Shown here: in pieces, positions 49,668 to 59,128 of the stretch
Position numbering within the stretch: the stretch's first letter is position 1
Layout of the letters: each line of letters begins with the position of its first letter
DNA from: Klebsiella quasivariicola
Lineage (GTDB): Bacteria; Pseudomonadota; Gammaproteobacteria; Enterobacterales; Enterobacteriaceae
NCBI RefSeq assembly: GCF_002269255.1
Contig: NZ_CP022823.1
Span: forward strand, 496,001-560,000
DNA: 64,000 nt
Reading direction: 5' to 3'
Position numbers and translations under genes: made by a program
Notes under the pieces: model-generated
What the model was told of the DNA's origin: nothing
Database searches by the model: none
Seen by the model: only the letters and a program-made list of their open reading frames with translations

Positions 49668-50480
49668 ATGAGCCAAACTCAGGCGAATTTAGTTGAAGTG
49701 CGCGATATCCGCTTTTCTCGCGGCGATCGTGTGATCTTTGACGACATCTCGCTGTCGGTGCCGCGCGGTAAAATTACTGCGATTATGGGACCTTCGGGGA
49801 TCGGCAAGACTACCCTGTTACGCCTGATCGGCGGGCAGATCCCGCCGGACAGGGGAGAGATCCTGTTCGATGGCGAGAACGTGCCGCAGATGACGCGTTC
49901 ACGGCTTTACACGGTGCGTAAGCGGATGAGCATGCTGTTCCAGTCCGGCGCGTTGTTCACCGATCTCAATGTCTTTGATAATGTTGCCTATCCGCTGCGG
50001 GAACATACGCATCTGCCGCCTGCGCTGCTGCATACGACGGTGATGATGAAGCTGGAAGCGGTGGGGCTACGCGGTGCGGCGAAGTTAATGCCGTCCGAGC
50101 TTTCCGGTGGGATGGCGCGCCGCGCCGCGCTGGCAAGGGCCATTGCCCTGGAGCCGGATCTGATTATGTTCGACGAACCGTTCGTCGGACAGGATCCCAT
50201 CACCATGGGCGTGCTGGTGAAGCTAATTTCTGAACTCAACAGTACGTTGGGTGTCACTTGCATCGTGGTTTCGCACGATGTGCCTGAGGTGCTTAGCATT
50301 GCGGACTACGCGTATATCGTGGCGGATAAAAAGATTGTCGCCCACGGTAGCGCTCAGTCGCTGCGGGAGAATGCCGATCCTCGGGTTCGTCAGTTCATTG
50401 ATGGTATTGCCGACGGTCCGGTGCCGTTCCGTTATCCGGCTGGCGACTATCACCATGATTTATTAGGCATAGGGAGTTGA
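49668..50480 (+). CDS. mlaF: MlaF, ATPase of phospholipid transporter
   Basis: A 270-residue ABC ATPase with Walker A IMGPSGIGKTTLLRL, signature LSGGMARRAALARA and Walker B LIMFDEPFVGQD; a C-terminal extension (HHDLLGIGS) contacts the partner subunit. Part of the MlaFEDB complex that moves phospholipids between the membranes and keeps outer-membrane asymmetry. Starts a five-gene operon. Confidence 0.96.
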   Translation: MSQTQANLVEVRDIRFSRGDRVIFDDISLSVPRGKITAIMGPSGIGKTTLLRLIGGQIPPDRGEILFDGENVPQMTRSRLYTVRKRMSMLFQSGALFTDLNVFDNVAYPLREHTHLPPALLHTTVMMKLEAVGLRGAAKLMPSELSGGMARRAALARAIALEPDLIMFDEPFVGQDPITMGVLVKLISELNSTLGVTCIVVSHDVPEVLSIADYAYIVADKKIVAHGSAQSLRENADPRVRQFIDGIADGPVPFRYPAGDYHHDLLGIGS

Positions 50481-50487
50481 GCGACTC

Positions 50488-51270
50488 ATGCTGTTTAATG
50501 CGCTGGCCGCGCTAGGGCATCGCGGTATTAAAACTACCGCGACGTTTGGACGCGCCGGATTAATGCTTTTCAACGCCGTTGTCGGCAAACCAGAGTTTCG
50601 CAAGCACGCGCCGCTGCTGGTTCGTCAGCTCTACAACGTTGGCGTTTTGTCGATGCTGATTATCATTGTCTCGGGCCTGTTTATCGGTATGGTGCTTGGG
50701 CTGCAGGGATATCTGGTCTTAACCACCTACAGTGCAGAGACCAGTCTTGGCATGCTGGTGGCACTGTCGCTGCTGCGCGAGCTGGGACCGGTAGTCGCCG
50801 CGCTGCTGTTTGCCGGGCGAGCCGGGTCGGCGCTGACCGCCGAGATTGGCCTGATGCGGGCCACGGAGCAGCTCTCCAGTATGGAGATGATGGCGGTGGA
50901 TCCGCTGCGTCGCGTCATTTCCCCACGTTTCTGGGCCGGTGTCATTTCGCTGCCGCTGCTGACGATTATCTTCGTCGCGGTGGGGATCTGGGGCGGTGCG
51001 CTGGTGGGCGTGAGCTGGAAGGGTATTGACGGTGGTTTTTTCTGGACCGCGATGCAAAACGCCGTCGACTGGCGAATGGATCTGGTTAACTGCCTGATTA
51101 AGAGTCTGGTATTTGCCATTACGGTAACCTGGATTGCGTTATTCAATGGTTATGACGCTATCCCCACTTCCGCCGGGATTAGCCGGGCGACAACGCGCAC
51201 CGTGGTGCATGCGTCGCTGGCGGTTCTGGGGCTGGATTTTGTGCTGACTGCGCTGATGTTTGGGAATTGA
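50488..51270 (+). CDS. mlaE: MlaE, permease of phospholipid transporter
   Basis: A 260-residue permease with about five to six membrane helices and the MlaE signature LRELGPVVAALLFAGRAGSA. Two copies form the membrane core bound by MlaF and the MlaD hexamer. Seven bases after mlaF, four before mlaD. Confidence 0.97.
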   Translation: MLFNALAALGHRGIKTTATFGRAGLMLFNAVVGKPEFRKHAPLLVRQLYNVGVLSMLIIIVSGLFIGMVLGLQGYLVLTTYSAETSLGMLVALSLLRELGPVVAALLFAGRAGSALTAEIGLMRATEQLSSMEMMAVDPLRRVISPRFWAGVISLPLLTIIFVAVGIWGGALVGVSWKGIDGGFFWTAMQNAVDWRMDLVNCLIKSLVFAITVTWIALFNGYDAIPTSAGISRATTRTVVHASLAVLGLDFVLTALMFGN

Positions 51271-51274
51271 GTTC

Positions 51275-51826
51275 ATGCAAACGAAAAAAAATGAAATCTG
51301 GGTAGGGGTATTCTTACTGGTGGCGCTGCTGGCGGCGCTGTTTGTCTGCCTGAAAGCGGCGAACGTCACTTCGCTACGTACCGAGCCAACTTACCGCCTT
51401 TATGCAACCTTCGATAACATTGGCGGCCTCAAGGCGCGTTCGCCGGTGCGCATCGGGGGGGTGGTTGTCGGCCGTGTGGCGGATATCACCCTTGATCCAA
51501 AAACTTATCTGCCGCGCGTAGAGCTCGATATCGATCAGCGCTACAACCATATCCCGGATACCAGTTCGTTGGCGATTCGCACCTCTGGTCTGCTGGGGGA
51601 GCAGTACCTGGCGCTGAACGTCGGTTTTGAAGATCCGGACCTCGGGACGGCTATCCTTAAAGACGGCGGTACGATCCAGGACACCAAATCCGCCATGGTG
51701 CTGGAAGATCTGATCGGTCAGTTCCTTTATAACAGCAAGGGTGGCGACAATCAGAATTCTGGCAATGATAAGGCCGAGGCAGAAGGTCATACTGACGTGA
51801 CGCCGGCAGCCGGCACGACGCATTAA
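51275..51826 (+). CDS. mlaD: MlaD, periplasmic MCE-domain protein
   Basis: A 183-residue protein with one membrane helix (about 9-27) and one MCE domain (about 38-118, starting RLYATFDNIGGLKARSPV). It forms a hexameric ring with a hydrophobic pore for lipids. The ATG at 51275 starts MQTKKNEIWVG as in E. coli; one 15 bases upstream overlaps mlaE. Confidence 0.96.
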   Translation: MQTKKNEIWVGVFLLVALLAALFVCLKAANVTSLRTEPTYRLYATFDNIGGLKARSPVRIGGVVVGRVADITLDPKTYLPRVELDIDQRYNHIPDTSSLAIRTSGLLGEQYLALNVGFEDPDLGTAILKDGGTIQDTKSAMVLEDLIGQFLYNSKGGDNQNSGNDKAEAEGHTDVTPAAGTTH

Positions 51827-51844
51827 TTTCAGGAGAAACACGAT

Positions 51845-52480
51845 ATGTTTAAACGCTTACTCATGGTCGCCATGCTGGTGATTGCCCCACTGACCGCCGC
51901 CCAGGCGGCAGACCAGTCCAACCCGTATAAGCTGATGAATGAAGCAGCGCAGAAAACCTTCGATCGCCTGAAGAATGAACAGCCGAAGATCAAAGCCAAC
52001 CCTAACTATCTGCGCGACATCGTCGACCAGGAGCTGCTGCCGTATGTGCAGGTGAAATATGCAGGCGCGCTGGTACTTGGCCGCTACTACAAAGAAGCGA
52101 CCCCGGCGCAGCGTGAAGCTTACTTTGCCGCTTTCCGTGAATATCTGAAGCAAGCCTACGGCCAGGCGCTGGCGATGTATCATGGTCAGACTTACCAGAT
52201 TGCCCCGGAGCAGCCGCTGGGCGACGCCACTATCGTGCCTATCCGCGTGACCATCGTTGATCCGAACGGCCGTCCGCCGGTGCGCCTGGACTTCCAGTGG
52301 CGTAAAAACACCCAGACCGGCAACTGGCAGGCCTACGATATGATCGCCGAAGGCGTCAGCATGATCACCACTAAACAGAATGAGTGGAGCGACCTGCTGC
52401 GTACCAAGGGCGTTGACGGCCTGACTGCGCAACTGAAAGCGATCTCCGCGCAGCCGATCACCCTGGAACAGAAAAAATAA
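51845..52480 (+). CDS. mlaC: MlaC, periplasmic phospholipid carrier
   Basis: A 211-residue protein with a signal peptide (about 1-21, ending AAQAA) and the MlaC/Ttg2D fold. It shuttles phospholipid between MlaA-porin at the outer membrane and MlaD. Its stop overlaps the mlaB start by one base. Confidence 0.97.
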   Translation: MFKRLLMVAMLVIAPLTAAQAADQSNPYKLMNEAAQKTFDRLKNEQPKIKANPNYLRDIVDQELLPYVQVKYAGALVLGRYYKEATPAQREAYFAAFREYLKQAYGQALAMYHGQTYQIAPEQPLGDATIVPIRVTIVDPNGRPPVRLDFQWRKNTQTGNWQAYDMIAEGVSMITTKQNEWSDLLRTKGVDGLTAQLKAISAQPITLEQKK

Positions 52481-52770
52481 TGACCGGGCAGTTAAGCTGG
52501 ACTCGCGAGGGTGAGACGCTGGCGCTGCACGGAGAGCTGGACCAGGATCTGCTGGTCCCACTCTGGGAGGCGCGGGCTAAGGCGACTGAAGGGACTGTGA
52601 TCATCGATCTTAGCCATATCACTCGGGTGGACACGGCGGGTCTGGCGCTGTTAGTGCATTTTGTGGCGCTGATACGCCGTCAGGGCCGGGAAGTGCAACT
52701 GGTCGGTAAGAGCGAGAATCTGCAAACGCTGATCGGTCTTTACAACCTGCCTGTCGATATGATCCCATAA
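52480..52770 (+). CDS. mlaB: MlaB, STAS-domain protein
   Basis: A 96-residue cytoplasmic STAS domain (DLSHITRVDTAGLALLVHF) that stabilises and activates MlaF. Last gene of the mla operon; a strong terminator follows. Confidence 0.95.
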   Translation: MTGQLSWTREGETLALHGELDQDLLVPLWEARAKATEGTVIIDLSHITRVDTAGLALLVHFVALIRRQGREVQLVGKSENLQTLIGLYNLPVDMIP

Positions 52771-52803
52771 TCTTTTCAGTGCGTTAGCGCTGAAGCTATT
52801 CCG

Positions 52804-52836
52804 AAAGCCCCGGCAATCTTTTCGCCGGGGCTTTTT
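52804..52836 (+). terminator. Intrinsic terminator of mlaFEDCB
   Basis: AAAGCCCCGGC and GCCGGGGCTTT arms (11 bp) with a nine-base loop, then further T residues. Confidence 0.93.
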
Positions 52837-52906
52837 GCTTGTTTAAGACCGCGTCACTTTCCTCTAAGATGTTGGGCTGTTTTCACTATCAGATAAATTT
52901 GAGCCC

Positions 52907-53161
52907 ATGGAAAATCATGAAATTCAGACCGTGCTGATGAACGCACTCCCCCTCCAGGAAGTCCACGTCTCTGGCGATGGCAGCCACTTTCAGGTTATTG
53001 CTGTGGGTGAGATGTTCGATGGCATGAGTCGGGTTAAAAAGCAGCAGAGCGTCTACGCGCCGCTGATGGAATATATTGCTGACAACCGCATCCATGCGCT
53101 GTCGATCAAGGCCTTTACTCCGCAGGAGTGGGCGCGAGACCGCAAACTAAATGGCTTCTAA
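52907..53161 (+). CDS. ibaG: IbaG, BolA-family protein
   Basis: An 84-residue BolA-like protein (VHVSGDGSHFQVIAVGEMFDG; conserved histidine in NRIHALSIKAFT). BolA proteins bind monothiol glutaredoxins and 2Fe-2S clusters; E. coli IbaG responds to acid. It is 53 bases upstream of murA, likely in one transcript. Confidence 0.95.
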   Translation: MENHEIQTVLMNALPLQEVHVSGDGSHFQVIAVGEMFDGMSRVKKQQSVYAPLMEYIADNRIHALSIKAFTPQEWARDRKLNGF

Positions 53162-53214
53162 GCTGTGGGGGATCCCCTGCAGCGTATGTGAATTTTTAAT
53201 AGAGAACAGAATCA

Positions 53215-54474
53215 ATGGATAAATTCCGTGTTCAGGGGCCGACTCGCCTACAGGGCGAAGTCACCATCTCCGGTGCAAAAAACGCCGCCCTGCCAATCCT
53301 CTTTTCCGCGCTGCTTGCTGAAGAGCCGGTAGAGATCCAGAACGTACCTAAGCTGAAAGACATCGATACCACCATGAAGCTGCTGAGCCAGCTGGGCGCG
53401 AAGGTTGAGCGTAATGGTTCGGTATGGATTGACGCCGGCCCGGTCGACGTATTCTGTGCTCCATACGATTTGGTTAAAACCATGCGCGCTTCTATCTGGG
53501 CGCTGGGCCCGCTGGTGGCGCGTTTTGGTCAGGGACAAGTGTCTCTGCCAGGCGGTTGCGCCATTGGCGCGCGTCCGGTCGATCTGCACATTAGTGGGCT
53601 GGAGCAGCTGGGTGCCGAGATCAAACTGGAAGAAGGTTATGTCAAAGCCTCGGTTAACGGTCGCCTGAAAGGCGCGCATATCGTGATGGATAAGGTGAGC
53701 GTCGGCGCCACCGTCACCATCATGAGCGCGGCGACCCTCGCGGAGGGGACGACGATTATTGAAAACGCCGCTCGCGAGCCAGAGATCGTCGATACCGCGA
53801 ATTTCCTTAACGCGCTGGGCGCCAAAATTACCGGTCAGGGCACCGACCGCATCACTATCGAAGGCGTGCAGCGTCTGGGGGGCGGCGTATACCGTGTACT
53901 GCCGGACCGTATCGAAACCGGCACTTTCCTGGTCGCGGCGGCGATTTCTGGCGGTAAGATCCTTTGCCGTAACGCGCAGCCAGATACCCTGGATGCCGTA
54001 CTGGCGAAGCTGCGCGACGCCGGGGCTGACATCGAAACGGGCGAAGACTGGATCAGCCTTGATATGCACGGCAACCGTCCAAAAGCGGTTAACGTACGTA
54101 CCGCACCACACCCGGGGTTCCCGACCGATATGCAGGCTCAGTTCACGTTGCTTAACCTGGTAGCGGAAGGGACCGGCGTGATCACCGAAACGATCTTTGA
54201 AAACCGCTTCATGCACATTCCGGAACTGATCCGTATGGGCGCGCACGCGGAGATCGAGAGCAATACCGCTATCTGTCACGGCGTGAAGCAGCTTTCGGGC
54301 GCCCAGGTAATGGCGACCGATTTGCGCGCATCGGCGAGCCTCGTGCTGGCAGGCTGCATCGCTGAGGGGACTACTATCGTCGATCGCATCTACCACATCG
54401 ATCGTGGCTATGAGCGTATCGAAGATAAACTGCAGGCGCTGGGTGCCAATATTCAGCGCGTGAAGGGCGAGTAA
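53215..54474 (+). CDS. murA: UDP-N-acetylglucosamine 1-carboxyvinyltransferase
   Basis: A 419-residue EPSP-synthase-fold enzyme with catalytic Cys115 in GGCAIGARPVDLH, the residue that fosfomycin alkylates. It joins phosphoenolpyruvate to UDP-GlcNAc, the first committed step of peptidoglycan. Length equals E. coli MurA. Confidence 0.98.
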   Translation: MDKFRVQGPTRLQGEVTISGAKNAALPILFSALLAEEPVEIQNVPKLKDIDTTMKLLSQLGAKVERNGSVWIDAGPVDVFCAPYDLVKTMRASIWALGPLVARFGQGQVSLPGGCAIGARPVDLHISGLEQLGAEIKLEEGYVKASVNGRLKGAHIVMDKVSVGATVTIMSAATLAEGTTIIENAAREPEIVDTANFLNALGAKITGQGTDRITIEGVQRLGGGVYRVLPDRIETGTFLVAAAISGGKILCRNAQPDTLDAVLAKLRDAGADIETGEDWISLDMHGNRPKAVNVRTAPHPGFPTDMQAQFTLLNLVAEGTGVITETIFENRFMHIPELIRMGAHAEIESNTAICHGVKQLSGAQVMATDLRASASLVLAGCIAEGTTIVDRIYHIDRGYERIEDKLQALGANIQRVKGE

Positions 54475-54485
54475 CCGCGTCCTGG

Positions 54486-54518
54486 CAGTGACCCCGTGAC
54501 GATGGTCCGGGGTCACTG
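54486..54518. terminator. Hairpin between convergent murA and sfsB
   Basis: Perfect 11-base arms CAGTGACCCCG and CGGGGTCACTG, loop of 11. No T-run in either direction, so termination is uncertain. Confidence 0.5.
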
Positions 54519-54531
54519 TCAATCAATCACA

Positions 54532-54804
54532 TCACTTGTTCATCTTCTTCTGACGCATCATCTGCGTTCTGTCAATAAACTCATGAGTCACGGGGTCGTG
54601 GTAGCGCGATGGCCAGATGACCCATGGCTGCGTTTCCAGCGCCGTGGCGATAATCAATTCGCCTTTCGGCCAGGGGCGGGTCAGGGCGTTCGCCAGCGTT
54701 GAAGAACTCAGGCCGTGCCGTCGCGACTCTGCTGCCAGCGATGTTCCCCGTTTACGTAATCCGGCAACAATATCTGCGGGATGCCAGTCGATGAACTTAT
54801 CCAT
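54532..54804 (-). CDS. sfsB: SfsB (Nlp), Ner-like DNA-binding regulator
   Basis: A 90-residue helix-turn-helix protein like phage Mu Ner: DWHPADIVAGLRKRGTSLAAESRRHGLSS contains the motif in its first 40 residues. In E. coli it stimulates maltose genes when overproduced. Monocistronic, between murA and ispB. Confidence 0.93.
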   Translation of the reverse strand: MDKFIDWHPADIVAGLRKRGTSLAAESRRHGLSSSTLANALTRPWPKGELIIATALETQPWVIWPSRYHDPVTHEFIDRTQMMRQKKMNK

Positions 54805-54969
54805 AAATTCTCCTGGTGTTTAAGGTCCAGATCGTCCCACATGGGCGATAGTGACACTATACCCGCGTACTATGTAAGGTTCTAACAAGTTCTGTTAAAG
54901 AGCCGGAATATTCAGAATGTATCAAGGTATTCGGAAGTTTAGGGTGAGAAGTGGGGTTTTATTGGAACT

Positions 54970-54990
54970 TTCCCGCGCTTTGCGCGGGAA
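54970..54990 (-). terminator. Probable terminator of ispB
   Basis: TTCCCGCGC and GCGCGGGAA arms (9 bp) with a three-base loop, 12 bases after the ispB stop. On the minus strand AGTTCCAATAAAA follows, a weak T-tract. Confidence 0.55.
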
Positions 54991-55002
54991 GGGAGAGCAG
55001 TA

Positions 55003-55974
55003 CTAGTGATCGCGCTGGACCGCGATATGCGCCAGTCCGATCAAGGCTTCACGCCAGGGCGTGTCCGGGAGGATCTGCAACGCGGCAATGGCTTTGTCCG
55101 CTTCTTCTTCGGCACGCTTCTGCGTCCACTCCAGCGAACCGCAGGTGGCCATCGTTTCCAGCACGGCATCCAGCAGATGACGGCCATTACCCTGTTCGAT
55201 CGCCCCACGGATCATCGCCGATTGATCGGGCGTTCCGTGGTGCATGGCGTGCAGCAGCGGCAGCGTCGGTTTACCCTCGTTCAGGTCATCGCCGACGTTT
55301 TTACCGAGCCGCTCGCCGTCGGAACTGTAGTCGAGTAAATCGTCGATCAGCTGGAAAGCGGTGCCGAGATAGCGGCCATAATCCTGCAACGCGCGCTCTT
55401 CTTCCGCAGAGCAATCGGCCAGCAGGCCCGCACACTGGGAGGCTGCCTCAAACAGGCGCGCCGTCTTGCTGTAGATGACGCGCATGTAGTTCTCTTCCGT
55501 AATATCCGGGTCATTGACGTTCATCAGCTGCAGCACTTCGCCTTCGGCAATGACGTTCACGGCTTCCGACATAACTTCGAGGATCTTCAGTGAGCCCAGC
55601 TGGGTCATCATCTGGAAGGCGCGGGTATAGATAAAATCGCCCACTAACACGCTGGCGGCATTGCCAAACGCCGCATTGGCCGTGGCTTTGCCGCGACGCA
55701 TATCTGACTCATCGACGACGTCGTCATGCAGCAAGGTGGCGGTATGAATAAATTCAATCAGCGCAGCAATAGTGACATGCGCGCTCCCCTGATAGCCCAC
55801 CGCGCGTGCGGCGAGCACAGCAATCATCGGGCGAATGCGTTTGCCGCCGCCACTGACGATGTAATAGCCTAACTGATTGATAAGCTGAACATCGGAGTTG
55901 AGTTGCTCAAGAATCGTCGCATTGACACCCGCCATATCTTGCGCGGTTAACTCATTGATTTTTTCTAAATTCAT
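55003..55974 (-). CDS. ispB: Octaprenyl diphosphate synthase
   Basis: A 323-residue trans-prenyltransferase with the first aspartate-rich motif LLHDDVVDESD and the second QLIDDLLDY. It makes the C40 side chain of ubiquinone and menaquinone. Divergent from rplU over 260 bases. Confidence 0.97.
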   Translation of the reverse strand: MNLEKINELTAQDMAGVNATILEQLNSDVQLINQLGYYIVSGGGKRIRPMIAVLAARAVGYQGSAHVTIAALIEFIHTATLLHDDVVDESDMRRGKATANAAFGNAASVLVGDFIYTRAFQMMTQLGSLKILEVMSEAVNVIAEGEVLQLMNVNDPDITEENYMRVIYSKTARLFEAASQCAGLLADCSAEEERALQDYGRYLGTAFQLIDDLLDYSSDGERLGKNVGDDLNEGKPTLPLLHAMHHGTPDQSAMIRGAIEQGNGRHLLDAVLETMATCGSLEWTQKRAEEEADKAIAALQILPDTPWREALIGLAHIAVQRDH

Positions 55975-56134
55975 CGCAAAAGCCGGGCCAAATGTCCTGT
56001 TACCATGAATCCAGGTGGGATCACAGAAGGATTAAGACAGAATTAAAAGAAGATATGATTGTACTTAAAAATTGCCGTAGATAAACGTTGTCGTGAGAGT
56101 TGTGTTTTTTTTCTGCATTGATCGCTGATCGCTC

Positions 56135-56163
56135 TTGTCAAAGGCTCGCGTTTTGCGTAATAT
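56135..56163 (+). promoter_or_regulatory. Promoter of rplU-rpmA
   Basis: TTGTCA at 56135-56140, a 17-base spacer and TAATAT at 56158-56163 form a near-consensus sigma-70 promoter. The predicted transcript start is about 65 bases before rplU. Confidence 0.75.
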
Positions 56164-56234
56164 TCGCGCCCTATTGTGAATATTTATAGCGCACTCTGAA
56201 TCACACAAAGAGGTGCGCGGAAGCGGAGTTTTAT

Positions 56235-56546
56235 ATGTACGCGGTTTTCCAAAGTGGTGGTAAACAACACCGAGTAAGCGAAGGTCAGACCGTTCGCCTG
56301 GAAAAGCTGGACATCGCAACTGGCGAAGCTGTTGAATTCGCTGAAGTGCTGATGATCGCAAACGGTGAAGAAATCAAGATCGGCGTTCCTTTCGTTGAGG
56401 GCGGCGTAATCAAAGCTGAAGTTGTTGCTCACGGTCGTGGCGAGAAAGTTAAAATCGTTAAGTTTCGTCGTCGTAAACACTATCGTAAGCAGCAGGGCCA
56501 TCGTCAGTGGTTCACTGATGTGAAAATCACTGGCATCAGCGCCTAA
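56235..56546 (+). CDS. rplU: 50S ribosomal protein L21
   Basis: A 103-residue L21, starting MYAVFQSGGKQHRVSEGQ. It binds 23S rRNA near L20. Strong codon bias. Twenty bases upstream of rpmA. Confidence 0.98.
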   Translation: MYAVFQSGGKQHRVSEGQTVRLEKLDIATGEAVEFAEVLMIANGEEIKIGVPFVEGGVIKAEVVAHGRGEKVKIVKFRRRKHYRKQQGHRQWFTDVKITGISA

Positions 56547-56566
56547 GACCTGAGGAGTAGATTTAA

Positions 56567-56824
56567 ATGGCACATAAAAAGGCTGGCGGCTCGACTCGTA
56601 ACGGTCGCGATTCAGAAGCTAAACGTCTGGGCGTAAAACGTTTCGGCGGTGAAGCAGTTCTGGCAGGTAGCATCATCGTTCGTCAACGTGGTACCAAATT
56701 CCACGCTGGCACCAACGTTGGTTGCGGCCGTGACCACACTCTGTTCGCTTTGACTGACGGTAAAGTCAAGTTCGAAGTTAAAGGCCCGAAAAACCGTAAA
56801 TTCATCAGCATCGTTGCTGAATAA
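56567..56824 (+). CDS. rpmA: 50S ribosomal protein L27
   Basis: An 85-residue L27, starting MAHKKAGGSTRNGRDSEAK. Its N-terminal tail reaches the peptidyl transferase centre. Followed by a strong terminator. Confidence 0.98.
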   Translation: MAHKKAGGSTRNGRDSEAKRLGVKRFGGEAVLAGSIIVRQRGTKFHAGTNVGCGRDHTLFALTDGKVKFEVKGPKNRKFISIVAE

Positions 56825-56849
56825 GTTTTTCGCGTCCCGGTAACGGATG

Positions 56850-56879
56850 AAAGCCCCGCAACACGTTGCGGGGCTTTTT
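56850..56879 (+). terminator. Intrinsic terminator of rplU-rpmA
   Basis: AAAGCCCCGCAA and TTGCGGGGCTTT arms (12 bp), loop of four, then more T residues. Confidence 0.95.
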
Positions 56880-56917
56880 ACATTCGTCTACTGGAAAATT
56901 GTTGCAGGGAAACAGGC

Positions 56918-57883
56918 ATGAAGCAGCAGGCTGGGATTGGCATTATTCTGGCGCTCACCACCGCCATGTGTTGGGGAGCGTTGCCGATTGCGATGAAGCA
57001 GGTTCTTGAAGTGATGGCGCCGCCTACGGTGGTGTTTTATCGCTTTCTGATGGCCAGCATTGGGCTTGGTGCTATCCTCGCGATTAAAGGCAAGCTTCCG
57101 CCGCTGCGGATTTTCCGCAAGCCGCGCTGGCTGGTGTTATTAGCGATTGCCACCGGCGGCCTGTTCGGTAACTTCATTCTGTTCAGTTCCTCCCTGCAAT
57201 ACCTCAGCCCCACGGCATCTCAGGTCATCGGCCAGCTATCGCCGGTGGGCATGATGGTGGCTAGCGTCGTAATCCTGAAAGAACGCATGCGCGGCACCCA
57301 GGTAGTGGGTGCGTTGATGTTGCTCAGCGGGCTGGTGATGTTCTTCAACACCAGCCTGATTGAAATCTTTACCCGTCTCACGGATTACACGTGGGGGGTA
57401 ATTTTCGGCGTCGCTGCCGCAACGGTGTGGGTAAGCTATGGCGTCGCGCAAAAGGTGTTATTGCGCCGTCTGGCATCACAGCAGATACTATTTTTGCTGT
57501 ACACTTTATGTACGATTGCATTACTGCCGCTTGCTGAGCCCGGAGTGATTTCCCGGTTAAGCAGCTGGCAACTGGCATGCCTGATTTTTTGCGGGCTCAA
57601 TACCCTGGTCGGCTACGGGGCGCTGGCGGAAGCCATGGCGCGCTGGCAGGCGGCGCAGGTCAGCGCGTTAATCACCTTGACGCCACTGTTTACGCTACTG
57701 TTTTCTGATTTATTATCAATGGCCTGGCCCGATGTTTTCGCCAGACCGATGTTAAACCTGATTGGTTATCTCGGTGCGTTTGTCGTGGTTGCGGGCGCGA
57801 TGTATTCCGCCATCGGCCATCGCCTTTGGGGGCGTTGGCGTAAGCGAGAGGCGGTAGTACCGCTGCCCCGCTCAGGCGAATGA
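56918..57883 (+). CDS. yhbE: YhbE, EamA-family inner-membrane transporter
   Basis: A 321-residue drug/metabolite transporter with ten membrane helices in two EamA repeats (about 8-140 and 155-295). Substrate unknown. It is followed 15 bases later by obgE and probably co-transcribed with it, as in E. coli. Confidence 0.93.
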   Translation: MKQQAGIGIILALTTAMCWGALPIAMKQVLEVMAPPTVVFYRFLMASIGLGAILAIKGKLPPLRIFRKPRWLVLLAIATGGLFGNFILFSSSLQYLSPTASQVIGQLSPVGMMVASVVILKERMRGTQVVGALMLLSGLVMFFNTSLIEIFTRLTDYTWGVIFGVAAATVWVSYGVAQKVLLRRLASQQILFLLYTLCTIALLPLAEPGVISRLSSWQLACLIFCGLNTLVGYGALAEAMARWQAAQVSALITLTPLFTLLFSDLLSMAWPDVFARPMLNLIGYLGAFVVVAGAMYSAIGHRLWGRWRKREAVVPLPRSGE

Positions 57884-57898
57884 TTTACGGAGAGTAAA

Positions 57899-59077
57899 AT
57901 GAAGTTTGTAGATGAAGCAACGATCCTGGTCGTAGCAGGTGACGGCGGTAATGGTTGCGTGAGCTTCCGCCGCGAAAAATATATTCCGAAAGGCGGTCCG
58001 GACGGCGGCGATGGCGGTGACGGCGGCGACGTCTGGCTGGAAGCGGACGAGAACCTGAACACCCTGATCGACTACCGTTTTGAAAAATCTTTCCGCGCTG
58101 AACGCGGGCAGAATGGTCAAAGCCGCGATTGTACCGGTAAGCGCGGTAAAGACGTGACGGTAAAAGTGCCGGTCGGGACCCGGGTTATCGACCAGGGTAC
58201 CGGCGAGACCATGGGCGATATGACCAAACACGGTCAGCGTCTGATGGTGGCGAAAGGTGGCTGGCACGGGCTCGGCAACACCCGTTTTAAATCATCCGTT
58301 AACCGTACCCCGCGTCAGAAGACCATGGGTACCCCGGGGGATAAGCGCGACCTGCAACTGGAGCTGATGCTGCTGGCCGACGTCGGGATGCTGGGAATGC
58401 CGAATGCCGGTAAATCCACCTTCATCCGCGCGGTCTCCGCTGCCAAGCCGAAAGTGGCTGACTATCCGTTTACCACCCTGGTGCCAAGCCTGGGCGTGGT
58501 ACGTATGGACAACGAGAAGAGCTTCGTGGTCGCCGATATCCCGGGGCTGATTGAAGGCGCAGCGGAAGGCGCAGGCCTCGGTATCCGCTTCCTCAAGCAC
58601 CTTGAGCGCTGCCGCGTACTGCTGCACCTCATCGATATCGATCCGATTGACGGCTCCGATCCGGTTGAGAACGCGCGCATTATCATCGGCGAGCTGGAGA
58701 AGTACAGTGAGAAGCTAGCTTCTAAACCCCGTTGGTTAGTCTTCAACAAGATTGACCTGATGGACAAAGCGGAAGCTGAAGCCAAAGCGAAGGCAATTGC
58801 CGAAGCGCTGGGTTGGGAAGAGAAATTCTACCTGATCTCTGCGGCCAGCCAGCAGGGTGTTAAAGACCTGTGCTGGGACGTAATGACCTTTATCATCGAA
58901 AACCCTATCGTCCAGGCGGAAGAAGAGCAGAAGCCGGAGAAAGTCGAGTTTATGTGGGACGACTATCACCGTCAGCAGCTTGAAGAGGCCGAAGCCGAAG
59001 CGGAAGATGACGAAGACTGGGATGACGACTGGGACGAAGACGACGAAGAAGGCGTCGAATTCATCTACAAACGCTAA
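57899..59077 (+). CDS. obgE: Obg GTPase
   Basis: A 392-residue GTPase. The glycine-rich Obg fold (about 1-158) is followed by a G domain: G1 GMPNAGKST, G3 DIPGLIEGA and G4 NKID; the C-terminal tail is very acidic (about 365-390). It binds the 50S subunit, ppGpp and links ribosome assembly to growth and persistence. Essential in E. coli. Also called cgtA. Confidence 0.98.
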   Translation: MKFVDEATILVVAGDGGNGCVSFRREKYIPKGGPDGGDGGDGGDVWLEADENLNTLIDYRFEKSFRAERGQNGQSRDCTGKRGKDVTVKVPVGTRVIDQGTGETMGDMTKHGQRLMVAKGGWHGLGNTRFKSSVNRTPRQKTMGTPGDKRDLQLELMLLADVGMLGMPNAGKSTFIRAVSAAKPKVADYPFTTLVPSLGVVRMDNEKSFVVADIPGLIEGAAEGAGLGIRFLKHLERCRVLLHLIDIDPIDGSDPVENARIIIGELEKYSEKLASKPRWLVFNKIDLMDKAEAEAKAKAIAEALGWEEKFYLISAASQQGVKDLCWDVMTFIIENPIVQAEEEQKPEKVEFMWDDYHRQQLEEAEAEAEDDEDWDDDWDEDDEEGVEFIYKR

Positions 59078-59096
59078 TCCTGACTTCTCTGGATCA

Positions 59097-59125
59097 AAAA
59101 GGGCCGCATCTGATGCGGCCCTTTT
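59097..59125. terminator. Bidirectional terminator between obgE and dacB
   Basis: AAAAGGGCCGCAT and ATGCGGCCCTTTT arms (13 bp), three-base loop, T-runs for both converging genes. Confidence 0.94.
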
Positions 59126-59128
59126 GTT